DNA from: Obelidium mucronatum | Lineage: Eukaryota > Chytridiomycota > Chytridiomycetes > Chytridiales > Chytriomycetaceae | Direction: 5' to 3' | Length of the DNA stretch: 64,000 bases | Assembly: GCA_025765595.1 (NCBI GenBank) | Contig: JAIVFH010000123.1 | Location: 1-64,000, forward strand | In this document: positions 36,244-47,394 of the stretch, piece after piece | Layout of the letters: each line of letters starts with the position of its first letter | How positions within the stretch are numbered: position 1 is the stretch's first letter | Made by a program: the position numbers and the translations under genes | Notes under the pieces: model-generated | The model's input: only the letters and a program-made list of their open reading frames with translations | What the model was told of the DNA's origin: nothing | Databases searched by the model: none

Positions 36244-36426
36244 TTGACTGGAGAACAAACTTGTCGTCACCATGAACACGGAGGGTTGAGTCCGATTTTC
36301 TGCGAGCGTCTTGCAAAAGTTCTTTTGGAAAAAAACAAGATATTGATTATGGACGAAGCGATATCGTCCATAAAATCTTGGCAGAGTAGTATAGTACGCG
36401 GACTTGTGAAGAATAAGCTTCTTTGA
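36244..36426 (+). pseudogene. Relic of an ABC transporter nucleotide-binding domain
   Basis: A 60-codon open stretch reads GGLSPIFCERLAKVLLEKNK followed by ILIMDEAISSI. This is a worn version of the ABC signature and Walker B region of MRP-type transporters (usual form LSxGQRQLxxxARxLLxxxKIL then MDEATSSID): the signature Gly-Gln is lost, while Walker B (ILIMDEA) remains. There is no start, no Walker A and no flanking transporter sequence, so this is a fragment. Confidence 0.7.
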
Positions 36427-36428
36427 GC

Positions 36429-36575
36429 CATAGTGTCCCCTTTTCGAATCGTGTACACAATGTGAGTAGCATTTTGACTGCTGCGTTCAAGAAGATATAC
36501 TGTCTGTAAGGAAAGACGGATCCTGTTGAAGTAGAATTATTGTCATAATACTGGAGAGGAATAGCGCGACTTTGT
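36429..36575 (+). pseudogene. Decayed duplicate of the OYE 3' end
   Basis: The segment aligns by eye with 35958-36175 of the intact OYE gene. GTCCCCTTTTCGAATCGTGT matches GTCCCATTCTCGAATCGCGT, GCATTTTGACTGCTGCG matches GAATTTTGACTGCCGCG, GAAGATATACTGTCTGTAAGG matches the GAAGATATTTTGACGG block, and TGTTGAAGTAGAATTA matches TGCTGAAGTAGAATGG. Internal deletions remove about 80 bp and the frame is destroyed. Confidence 0.75.
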
Positions 36576-36648
36576 CTTCTTAGTCAATGGTGTGTAGATA
36601 GTTTGTTGTCAGAAGAGGAATTGTCAGAAAACAAACCTGTGACAAAGA

Positions 36649-39600
36649 ATGGTCCTGTCCTCTACAGATTGCCAGATCCTTCGCGCGAGTTTCCCCTCTC
36701 TACAGAGCAGCATCGGAGCTAGTTGTACAACAGGCGAAGGCGTGTTGTTTCGTTCTGATCGCAATGGAAACTGCACTGCAATGTAATCCCTGACAGATCT
36801 ATCGATTCAGCAAAATGACACGCTTTTTCAAACAGATCAATGCCAGCTCAAGGACTGACTGGAGAGCTTCCAGACTTATCTGCATTTACTGCGCTGACCT
36901 ACTTGTATGCTCCAAAAATGATTTCTCATGTTATTCATCTACTTTCTCGACAGAGACCTCGAGAACAACCAATATACTGGCAATATTCCCGACTCCTGGA
37001 GCTCTCTTGGACCATTTAATTACTTAAACTTGAAGGGAAACAATTTGACCGGATTTGGTATGAATCTGTTCTCGTTTCATAGTTTTCTACCAAAGGTTGT
37101 TTGACATTCGCAAAAACTCAGTTCCTTCGCAGTGGACCAGCTCAGATAAATATTCTTGGGGCACTTTGACTGGATACTATAGCAATGTTGTCGCTGCCAT
37201 GAACTCGGACGGTTGCGTCCAGGTGTTTAGCTACACTTTTACCAAAATCGAGTCCATGTCGCAAACTACGCCGAATAACTTTACATGGACAGCCAGCGGA
37301 TCGCTTAACTTTGGTACTCGGACTCCTATTTGTAATGTTGTAGTTGCCCCGAGGTTGGATGGTAAATTGGAAGTGTTTTCAATTATCGAAACATCTTCCA
37401 CCACTGCAATATCTGGTGGGCCATCATACCACTATTCACAATCAAGCACAACCCCATTCTCCAGCGAGGATCCATTTGGAGGCTGGGTGGGTTGTGATGC
37501 TGTTGTTGTTCGAGATTCTTCAGGAAAGCTGCATTTTATGGGGTTGGGGGGATCTGCTACCTCAAGGATTTTGAGAGAAATTAAACAGACTGCTGCCAAT
37601 ACAAATACTTGGAGCGGCTGGAGTACCATTGCTTCCGGTGGTGGTCCCAACACATTGAAGCAAGTTTCCTCTGTTTTGAATGGGCAATTATTGGAGGTCT
37701 GGGGAGTGGGTTCAGGTGGTATGAAAAAGGTTGTTCAAGCAAGTGAAACAGCTTGGGGATCAGGCTCAACTTGGGTGACTGTATCATCGCGTGTAGATCT
37801 TGCTCAAATTCGTGTGATAAGGACTTTGAATGGGACCGTAATACCATTCACGATTACGGTCACAGGAGATTTGCTTTATGGAACCAGCTTTGTCCGGATG
37901 GATACTTCCATTCAAAGCATGCAACCCATATTTAATCCTGCATACGACACTCTCTATCTGTTCTATGGAACTACCAGCAATATTGTCAAGTTTAGGACAT
38001 TGGACGCGGATGTATGGTCCAATCCTACAACAGTTTCAGGTCAAAACATAACAAACTTCAGTGTTGTATTTCGCAATGATGGGTTGTGGCAACTGTTTGG
38101 CGTGAAGGGGAAGGGTCCAATCTATTTCACAAGTCCATCCCAAATGTAAAAACTCAAAAACTAATGCTCCCAGTTATAAGATACTAAGATTAACTTGTAG
38201 TTTTGTGGAAGGAAATTGCTTTGCATCTCTATCTAGCCAACGATATTGCCTTCCCCTGGCCTTGAGAAGTCAAGACTGTACGATCCTACACCAGGCGTTT
38301 CCAACGCTACAAGATAGTCTTGGGAGCATTCAATCAAGCTGTGCAGCTGGGTTTAATATACTGTACAAGACTGATGGCGGTGGAAACTGCGTCGCTATGT
38401 AAACATTGTGTATTTTGTTAAGTGATTGCACCTAAACTTGAAAATCCAAGATCGATGCCTGCAAGAGGCCTTAATGGAACACTTCCAGACTTATCGGCCC
38501 TAAGATTTTTGACTTACATGTATTGTTTTTTTTGTCTTTTTCCACTAATGAAAATCTAAGGCAACGTTCTTTCCTTATTTAGTGATTTAAGCAATAATGC
38601 GTACAGTGGGAACTTTCCTGCTTCGTGGTCTGGATATGCTTCGATATCATACTTGAATATAAACAGCAATAGGGTGAATGGAACCGGTGAGCGCAAGTGA
38701 TTCTTTATTACTGTACCCAGTAACCATTTTTTGTGCTAGCGCCGTCTACGTGGGGATCAAACGATAAAATTACGTGGGTACCCATCGCTGGTTCATACAC
38801 AAACGTTCAAGTTGCCCAGAATTGGGATTCCAGACTGCAGATATTTGCATATACTGCGAATGGTATTGACACCTTTCGTGAAACTACTGTCAAAAATATG
38901 ACCTGGAGCGACGTGTATAACTTTGGAGCAGGTCTTACTGACATTCAAGAGATTGCTGCAATGAGAGCTGGCGGTCGTGCCATAAATGTAGTGGCTGTTA
39001 GAAATATGTCGCAAAGGAATGGAGTCTTTGGCGGCTATGGACATCATTATGCGCAAACAACGCCAAATAACGAGTCATTTGCGCTCGTTCAGCCAACAGG
39101 GATACTAGAGACCTGGATGACTAAACCAATGATTGCAGCAGGAGCAGGCAATAGTTGGAGAATGCTTGCTATAGGTGGAAATGATACATCACAAATTGTT
39201 CTTTCCAGAACCATGAGTGCTACTGGAGTGACGTGGAGCGAATTGACAAATCCAGCCCCGTCGCCACTAACAGGAGTTACTCACCTTTCCGCTACAGTAT
39301 CAAGTGGCTCTTCCTTCATTTTTGCTATGAGCCCGGGAAACTCAGTGAGATATTGTCAGATATATGCAACTGATGCTACTACAGCTAGGCGTTGGGTTCT
39401 GTCATCACCAACCTTAAATGGTACAAATGTGATTGGCTTTCAAGCAATAGCCACCTCTCGAGACTTTTTTTACACATTTATTCTCACAGACAGTAATGTT
39501 CTTTACCAAAGAATTGGTGCAATGTCGGATGATAAGCCTCTGATTCGTGTAATTGATTCTGTTGAAAAATTCCAAACAACACGTGCACAAACCGGTCTTT

Positions 39601-42394
39601 TACTTTTTGTAAAAACAACTTCCAATGAACTGTTTTACATGGAGTTGCTATATGATGCAATCGGATCTTGGTCAGAGTCTAAGAAAATTGGATCGCATAT
39701 CACCAGCTTCACTGCTATAGTTCGCAAGGACAAAGACTGGCAAGTTTTTTCCATAAATGAATATAACGCAATTGTCACCACCAGTCAGTCATTTCGGTAA
39801 GATTCTGTGGTTTCTGTGCCCCAACTAATCTGCACACAGCACTATAGAATCTAACTGCATAACAGGGGCATTATTGCAGAAAAATCAACAAATCTGCGAG
39901 TCCTCAACAACTACCACCCGTTCATCAACATCATCAAAAACTACCACAACACGCACAAGTCCATCAACAAATGCTGTTACAACTGCACCCACAAACACCA
40001 CCACCACAACCACTGATACAACTTCAACTGATACAACAGAAACATCAACTTCAGAAACAACCTCAACAACTGAAACCTCAACAGAAACAACAACTTCCAC
40101 ATCTGCAACATCAGATTCAGCATCAATCACAACATCGACTGATACAACAGAATCTTCAACCTCAGACACTACCACAGCAACAACTGATACAACATCAACG
40201 GATACAACATCAACAGATGCAACATCAACGGATACAACAGAAACAACGGACACATCAACTTCTGAAAAAACAACAAGTGATACAACAGAAACATCAACTT
40301 CAGAAATAAGTGCAACTACAACTTCAACAGAGACAACAACAACTGATACAATGGATACCTCAACTTTAGAAACTACTACGACAATGTATACAACTGATAC
40401 AACAGAAACATCATCATCTGAAACAACCTCAACAACAACTGAAACCTCAACAGACACAACCTCCACATCTGAAACATCAGCCTCAGAATTGACCACAACA
40501 TCAACAGATACAACGGAAACATCAACATCAGACACAACAACTGATACAGTATCAGCAGATACAACAGACACAACAGGCGCATCAACTTCTGAAACAACAA
40601 CAACTGATACAACAGAAACATCAACTTTAGAAGCAAGTGCAACTGCTGCAACAACTTCAGAAACAACAACAACTGATACAACGGAAACATCAACTTTAGA
40701 AACAAGTTCAACTTTGACTTCAACAGAGACAACCTCCTCATCTGAAATATCTTCCTCAGAATTGACCACTATCTCAACTGACACAACAGAAACTTCAACC
40801 TCAGAAACTACCACAACAACAAATGATACAACGTCAACAGATAGAACAGACACAACAGACACATCAACTTCAGAAACAACAACTGATACAACAGACACAT
40901 CCACTTCAGAAACAACAACAAGCACAAGAACAACTGATACAGCTGATACCTCAACTTCAGAAACAGCTACAACAACAGATACAACTGATACAACAGAAAC
41001 ATTACCTTCCAAAACAACCTCAACAGACACAACCTCCACATCTGAAACACAAACCTCAGAATCAACCACAACATTGACGGATACAACAGGAGCATCAATA
41101 TTAGGAACAACCAATACAAGTGACATGTCAACATCAACAGACACCGAGACAACCAAAACTTCAACCTCAGTAGCAACTGGCCAAACAACTGAAACTTCCA
41201 CCTCAGAATCCACAGCAAGTGACACCTCAATATCACAAGAAAGGTCAACCACAACAATAAGTGACACATTATCAACATCATCCACAGACACTGATACATC
41301 AACTACGACAACTGACAATGGCTTTGATTTCAATGGCAATAATGGGATTAATGCCATATCTTTGTCCTCTCAAGTACCCTCCTTGTCTTCCGAACTTGCA
41401 ACCAGTAGTCTTAGCAGCACGATGTTCTCAACTGTGTCCTCTACCAACCCCACTACCACTACTGGCACTATCACTTCCACCACATCAACACCCAATTTAG
41501 ACTGCTTGACAATCAAAGAAGCATTCCCACAAGTCCAATTTGACGTTGATTGTAGCAATGTTGAACCAAACAGCACATATGTTGCCACAAAACCAGTATA
41601 TAGAAGAAGAAGGGCGGCATTGCAGCAAAGACAAGTGAAGTGAGTACTGGGGGTTATAAACACTGCTTTTGTTTGGTTATCTTTTCTTTTGTTTTTTATC
41701 ATATACAATAATACTAATGATAATATCCTATCATTAAAATATCTTTTACTTATATAGTGACTACATTCAATTCCAGAACAGTCGGATCATTCACGTTATA
41801 CTTCCCAACATGGATCTCGCTGGTTCCATCTCTCCAGTATTGGGAAATCTGGAGGGAATGGTGATTTTGTAAGAATGCAACTCATCATATTGATTTTGTA
41901 ATGCACATGTTCTTACAATTTTCAAAACCACTTCAAACTTAAAAAGGGACTTGTCTGGGAATAAACTATCTGGCTCAATTCCTGAAGAATTGGCCAAGTG
42001 TGCGCAGCTGGAAAAAGTGTCCCTGGAAAATAATCAACTGGTGGGAAGTGTGCCTGCAGCGTTGACTCTGATTCTTGTGAGCAACAAGGCAATTGTTAAT
42101 CTTGGAACCAATTGTCTCGAGAACCATTCAAACCAAAAGAGTTCATGTAAACATAAAGAAGACAGGTGTCTTCAAGTTTCACTGGATACGCGATACATGC
42201 AGCCACAATACAAGCCCCTTTGGAATGCCTTGGCTGCTGTGCAGAATGATTTGAGAGCATTTGATAGGCTTGCAGAAGCGTCAGGAAACTTTGCGTTTGG
42301 GGAATACATGTTTCAAGGATTTCGCAAGTTTGCAGCTGAGCTAGCTTGGTGTATTGTGCATCACCCAGAATTTGCATATCAAGGAGGAAGATAA
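36649..42394 (+). CDS. Extracellular mosaic protein: tandem LRR/beta-propeller-like cassettes, Thr stalk, third LRR unit
   Basis: Eleven exons (36649-36782, 36836-36904, 36954-37057, 37122-38145, 38201-38398, 38451-38519, 38583-38686, 38740-39796, 39840-41639, 41758-41868, 41947-42394) give 1706 codons with every phase agreeing. Cassette 1: an LRR N-cap (DCQILRASFPSLQ), two LRR exons of 69 and 104 nt, then a domain of about 340 residues with repeated W/F-rich strands like sialidase- or PLL-type beta-propellers (VPSQWTSSDKYSW). Cassette 2 repeats the order with the same 69- and 104-nt exons and intron phases (DCTILHQAFPTLQ; APSTWGSNDKITW). A 480-residue Thr/Ser stalk is followed by a third cap (DCLTIKEAFPQVQ) and LRRs (LSGNKLSGSIPEEL). 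The start at 36649 gives no signal peptide, and no C-terminal membrane segment or GPI signal is seen, so an upstream leader exon and perhaps the tail are missing or lost. The function is probably adhesion or recognition. Confidence 0.75.
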
Positions 42395-42639
42395 TTGAGA
42401 TAGAGAGTGAGGTCATTTATTACCTTTTTACAGTCCTTTTTTACACAGTAATATCCATTTCTTAATAAAATTGGAGTCAGAACAATTTGAAATTGGGATT
42501 CATGTTCTTCACGTCCTCTGACGCACATCATAAAGGTATACCACTATAGCTCCTACCATAGGCTATTCTAGATCCTTGAGACTCGGTCTGTGGTTTTGTG
42601 GGCTTCCTTGGTTCAGATAGCTGTATGCTTTGGTAGAAA

Positions 42640-43257
42640 GGATATACACTTTCCCCCAAGAACATGTTAAGTATTATGTAACATTAAGTTCCAACAAAAA
42701 GTACAGCTGTGCATCAAATGACCCACAATGCAGGAGCCCAAGTAGCAATCAGGGACTCCTGCTTCATACAGCGGCAAAACCGCAAGAGTCTGCTGCAATC
42801 AGGGAAAGAGTTTTGGCTGATATGACTAACCTCACCAACTTGAACTATTCCATCAACAAAGTTGCCATCATAGCCAGCCAAACCCATGGAATCCACAAGA
42901 AATCAAGCAATATTTTTCTTAAGAGTGAAGGAAAAGTCTGCCGACTGTTCCCACGGCAGCAGGCACTTCTCTGATTCTGAGGAGGAAGTCTTTGTCTTGT
43001 TTTTGGAAGCAAGATCAATTGCAAACCGCTTCATATGTGTGGACTTCATTGCATTGATCACGGCAATATACCAGGGAAAGGAGCTGGGCTCATCATGGAC
43101 GGCAGATAAGTGGTATGATGGATTTGCAAAGCGACACAAAAAATGCCTCAGCAGTCAAACCAAAAAAGCAATCAGTGCGGCTCGCACTTGTGTGATAAAT
43201 GTATTGGCTGGCAGAAATACGTTGCAAAGAAAATTGTTAGAGCCAGATAGTCAATAA
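42640..43257 (+). pseudogene. Decayed pogo-like DDE transposase
   Basis: Pieces in two frames match the better-preserved transposase at 56347. ERVLADMTNLTNLNYSINK matches QVFADVTNLVNNNHSIKK, and HFSDSEEEVFVLFLEARSIA, DFIALI and SSWTADKWYDGFAKRH match RFSDGEEQMFTAFLEARSIC, DFIALV and STWSAKAWYPKFIKCH. The catalytic half is absent and the reading frame is broken at about 42900. It is an old truncated copy. Confidence 0.8.
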
Positions 43258-43505
43258 AAGACTTAAGGGTTCTTGAAGGCACGAGGGCTTAGGGGGCAGG
43301 AGGGCTTGACCAATAACAGCTTGAGATCACGAGAGACGGAATCAAAGAGTTACAAAACTGTAAAACTAACACAATTTGTTCTGTGCACAAGAAGAAGTGC
43401 CAGAAAGCGTTTGATGTCTATGTTTCTACTCATGGAGAGTGAGACTGCACAATTCCTCCCCTCTTTTATTCTTAGCTCTATTGTTTTGATCTCTTGGGAC
43501 AACAT

Positions 43506-43557
43506 GAGTTGCAACCTGCACTGCAAAGAAGCAAAGTGACTGGGCGTATATCTCTAG
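43506..43557 (-). repeat. Outer-end fragment of the 690-bp repeat (copy D)
   Basis: 52 bp match, in reverse orientation and with a few substitutions, the outer end of the repeat found at 47820, 51598 and 55943 (ends in CTCTAG; contains AAGAAGCAAAGTGACTG). Similarity stops abruptly at GAGTTGCAACC. Confidence 0.8.
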
Positions 43558-43925
43558 TTCTATATTTTCATTTTAATGAATTCCCTGTATTTAAAATGCA
43601 GTTCAGATGTATTTTTGGCATGTCATATACTATATATACAGTTTTATGCATTTTCGTATATTCTTGATATGCATATTCATGAGTCAGCCAGTTTCCAGAT
43701 GCACTACGTCGGTCTTACGTGGAGAATTCCAAAAAAGATCTTAAGATTGCTGTTGATGTTCAGTCTTGCAAAGTAGCAGCACCGGCACTGTACCGCTTTC
43801 TTGATCTTGAGAAACACAGGCTTTCCAGATGATGTCACCGAGTAGTTAAGAACAGCAAAAAGTAAACGTCATTCCGCTGTATGTCACAAAGAAGCACTTG
43901 TACTTCAAGAAGATCTATAGCAAAG
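43558..43925. other. AT-rich stretch, nothing recognised
   Basis: No open frame with coding character; only short simple-sequence runs. Confidence 0.5.
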
Positions 43926-46211
43926 TCAGAAAACGCAGATAACACTCAATAAACATGCAATCACCTTTTTCAGCTCCTCATTGTACAAATGGAGCCCAAC
44001 GTACGCATGTCCAGACTCCTTCTTGTCAGGGAAGTTGACCAACCCAGTCTCCTGCTTGACCATTGCCGGGATCTTGTCCTTTCGTATGTTCCCTTCAGCC
44101 AACAGCTTGCAGTAGATGATCGCATACTTCATCACATTCACATCATTGACTTGCTTCTCCTTCACTCCTCCCGAACGTTCCGCTGGTCGAAACACAATTG
44201 ACGACTGCGTCAAAGTTGATTCCATTGAATCACGGCGGGAGCTGCCGGAGCCAGAGCTTGGAAGCATTAGAGTTGAATACAATTGCAATGACAGTGGGGT
44301 CACAACGGCAGGGCGAGCGAACACTGGTTGTGAGACTATGAATAAAAAGGCAGTTAGTACCCCTTCCCTGCTCAAACAAAGCACAACACACTCACTGCTT
44401 CCGGCTTTGATGTCAATCTGTCCGAAGACAGCTGTGTATTGAATTAAAAATGACGATCGTCCAAAGCCATCTTCGTCAACAAGCTCCACGTAGTCGCAGC
44501 GGATACCCCTTGCCAGGAATGCTGCGTGACTCGAGAGGACCTTGATGATGTCACTTGGATCTAAAACAGAGTTAATACTCTGAGGATTTGAGGAAACAAC
44601 TGCGGAAGAAAGGATCCACATACCTAAAACATAGCAGGTCTTTCCGATCCAGCACATACGGAATTTCAACAAGCAGCTTGTCGACTTGTCCGCAATAAGA
44701 GTGACTCCGATTTTGGCTTTCCGCGGTTCTGGTGCTGGACTTCCGTCGGCTTCATCTGCTGAATGTTGTTAGCCAAGCAATAAAAACCAATCTCTCACCA
44801 TCATCGTAATCCAATGAAAAAGGCTGCGTATCACTAATGCAGCTGCAGATAGAGCCAGACAACTGCGGCTGGCTTGACACTTGTTCGTCTTTGTCGTCAT
44901 CTTCGTCTCATCCAAGTCTTCGTCATCACTGCGAGCGTCCTGTCTATCAGACTCGCTTGAGGATGCATTGACATCATCGTCATCAGCGCCATTGTCTGCG
45001 TCACTTTCAGATTGGATTCCCCAGTTTGCCTGGTGAACTTACAGACCCTGTTGTGTGATTTAAATAATTGAAATTGAAGAAACCCCATTTTCACAACGCT
45101 TATGTCTTCTGCGCCTTTGCATAGCAGTCTCATCACGTTTAGCAGAGCTGGGCGTCTTGCTGTAGGTTTTGCGCACGGGCTTGTTGGCTGGTGTTGGCGA
45201 TGCTTGGCGCTTAGTCTTGGACATTAAAAATAAAGAAACATACCTGCAATCGTTGGACCAACAATTACAACATTGTCGCTTTCCTTTTCTTCGTCATCGG
45301 AAATATGGAGAATAAAGCCACTCTCACTCCCATCTTTGCGTTGGCGTTGCTCCCTGTGAACTTCATTCCTGATCGCTTCCTGCAGGTTGATCCGCGACTC
45401 CCGCAGTGGGACCCTGTGCAAGCGCTCCGCGTTCTTTGATCCATCCACGTTTGTTTTGCTGGGCTCTGGGTACAGTTGTGTGGTAAAACGCACCTTGAAC
45501 ATGTTGTTCACATTGTTGCGATCTATAACACCAAAAAACAGAGCTTTAGCAATAGATATACACTTAAAGTCAAATAAAACATTACTGTAGATGAATTGTG
45601 GCATTAGTTTTCTTGCTATCTCAAGGTCCAGCTCTTTTTTGTCAGGATACATGACACCAAACCCCACTTGTCCAGCCAGAGCTGCAAGGTCTTCGTCTGT
45701 AAGAAACTGAAAAGACTCAACAGTTTTTTTCAGTGTTGTTAAGACAATGGGGAAGTCCAGGTGTACAACAGTTGTTAGCTGTTTGTCATTTTCTTTCAGG
45801 TGATAGTTGTACACCACTGGTGCAAAGTTAGTATTCAACATACTTAAATAAGGCATGTTAGATATAGCGGGTAGGATAGTGTAGAATGATGAATAAACAT
45901 TACATGATTATATGCGGCACCAGCTCTCGCATTGCGTCTGTGCATACGTTGGGTGCCAATTTTGAGATGTTTGGGTAAAACACGTGCCCGTGGATTGTCT
46001 TCCAAAGGTACTTGAGTGACTTGGGGTTAACGGAGCCATACGCGCGCGGCTTGGTTATCCATTGGTAGCCGCTAATCCACGTCCCGTCTGCAACTGAGGG
46101 GAGCAAAAATGGAACATTGATGAAGTGTCTGCAGTCCAGACTGTTGCAGATACGGTCCAGCAGACCTGCGACTGTGCCGGCGTCTCCTGGGGCTAATGGA
46201 TGTTTGGACAT
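43926..46211 (-). CDS. Unrecognised multi-exon protein in the transposon-rich region
   Basis: Exons chain with agreeing phases from the start at 46211: 45904-46211, 45586-45842, 45244-45522, then about 45202 down through an acidic Ser/Asp stretch (ASSSESDRQDARSDDEDLD), an exon with KIGVTLIADKSTSCLLKFRM, one with LDPSDIIKVLSSHAAFLARG and a last exon ending ELKKVIACLLSVICVF at 43926. The product has about 600 residues: a globular N-terminal part, a basic then acidic linker, and a second globular part. I recognise no family. The frame slips by one base in the acidic linker near 44910, so the copy may be damaged. Its position beside a KDZ transposase suggests an element-encoded accessory protein, but this is inference. 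Confidence 0.5.
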
Positions 46212-46334
46212 TGAAAATCTTCTTTATTTTTTAAAAATAAACCAAAGTCTTTTAAAAACAACCCAAAGTTTTTTTATTCGTGAAAAGACAAACGGAGAGT
46301 AGGGAAGGAGGGAATAAATAACCCACAAATACTC

Positions 46335-46940
46335 TCAGAAGTCTGCCCTGTATCGCCCAGGCGTGTACAATTCCCCATCAACAATTGGGAGCCCTTCCAT
46401 GAGTTCCCCATCAACCAAAACCATCCAATCGGGTCCCCAATCCGATCCCACGTCCGAACTTGAATACGACAGTATTTCATCATTGTCGTCCTCCGCTTTT
46501 GGTGTTGGTCCAGGAGATCCACCAAATCTGTCATCCCCACGATTCCATCCAGTGCCAACAGGTTCCATCTTCACTTGTTCTTTTGATTCCATCTTCATCT
46601 GTTCTTTTGATTTGTATAATCCTTTCGACAGATTGAGCCGTATCCGCGCTTTTGGCTTAGTGTTGCTTGGTCCAGCATTGATGTATTCCACATCTGTTGA
46701 TCTCCTTGACGCTGTCCCTTGATCAAGCCGAATTGTTGCCTTTGGTTTCTTCGAGTTAACTCTGTTGGACAGGACCATCTGTGAGGCTGTGATTGCCTTG
46801 GTTTGTTCTGTTGCTTTAGTCTGACCCCCTGCTTTGATTTTGGTGCTTGTCAACGCGATCCTGGTTTGGCACACCGGCTCGGCCACGGTGCCTTGGTTGG
46901 ATCCACGATTTCCTGAGGATTGGCTCGCAATCATGTTCAT
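46335..46940 (-). CDS. Unrecognised 201-residue low-complexity protein
   Basis: An intact frame from 46940 gives a basic Thr/Lys/Ser-rich first half with two similar KPKATIRL and KPKARIRL segments. A Glu/Lys/Met repeat (EQMKMESKEQVKMEP) and an acidic Asp/Ser/Trp-rich tail follow. No domain is recognised. It lies between the unknown gene ending at 43926 and the KDZ transposase, on the same strand. It could be an exon of a larger gene. Confidence 0.4.
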   Translation of the reverse strand: MNMIASQSSGNRGSNQGTVAEPVCQTRIALTSTKIKAGGQTKATEQTKAITASQMVLSNRVNSKKPKATIRLDQGTASRRSTDVEYINAGPSNTKPKARIRLNLSKGLYKSKEQMKMESKEQVKMEPVGTGWNRGDDRFGGSPGPTPKAEDDNDEILSYSSSDVGSDWGPDWMVLVDGELMEGLPIVDGELYTPGRYRADF

Positions 46941-47159
46941 GGGGACATAATATTAAAAATAAATAGTAAGAGAAGAAAACACACATACCACAATCAGCAA
47001 TCAATGAATCATGCTTGCTGTTTCAGCAGGGACGCCAACAAAGATTAATGCAGCGATAGGGGATTGTTGTACAGGTGCAGTTTGACATTATTGCTGTTTA
47101 ATTTTGTCCCGCCCAAAAGTGTCTTAACAAAAAAATGGCAAAAATGCGCAGTTGGTAGT

Positions 47160-47318
47160 GATGAATGGGCTTTCTTTGCAGATACGCAGATGATGAATGG
47201 GCTTTCTCATTCTCTCTGTCCTGCGGCGCAAGTTTGTTGTTTGATTCAGTGGTGATGAATGGGCTTTCTCGTTCTCCCGCTCCCAAACACTTCCATGCAG
47301 ACGATGAATGGGCTTTCT
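47160..47318 (+). repeat. Four spaced direct repeats GATGAATGGGCTTTCT
   Basis: Exact 16-mers start at 47160, 47192, 47254 and 47303. Three are extended by CATTCTCTC or GTTCTCCC. They lie just downstream of the KDZ transposase 3' end (47395), where subterminal transposase-binding repeats would be expected. Confidence 0.85.
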
Positions 47319-47394
47319 CATTCTCTCTGATCTGTGTTTCTCACTGTCGACGCAAGGGGCGCTAAAACCAAGTTCGTACATGTGAGTTTGTTAT

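Noticed and set aside
40300..41300. The Thr-rich stalk as a separate mucin gene
   Set aside because: Phase-matched introns join it upstream to the second propeller-like exon and downstream to the third LRR unit.
39885..41357. 490-codon minus frame rich in Val/Ser
   Set aside because: Antisense of the Thr-rich stalk of the LRR gene (ACA/ACT codons read as TGT/AGT); no start context or flanking domain.
47155..47330. CRISPR-like array
   Set aside because: Four repeats with unequal spacers of 16-46 bp in a fungal genome; subterminal transposon repeats are a better explanation.
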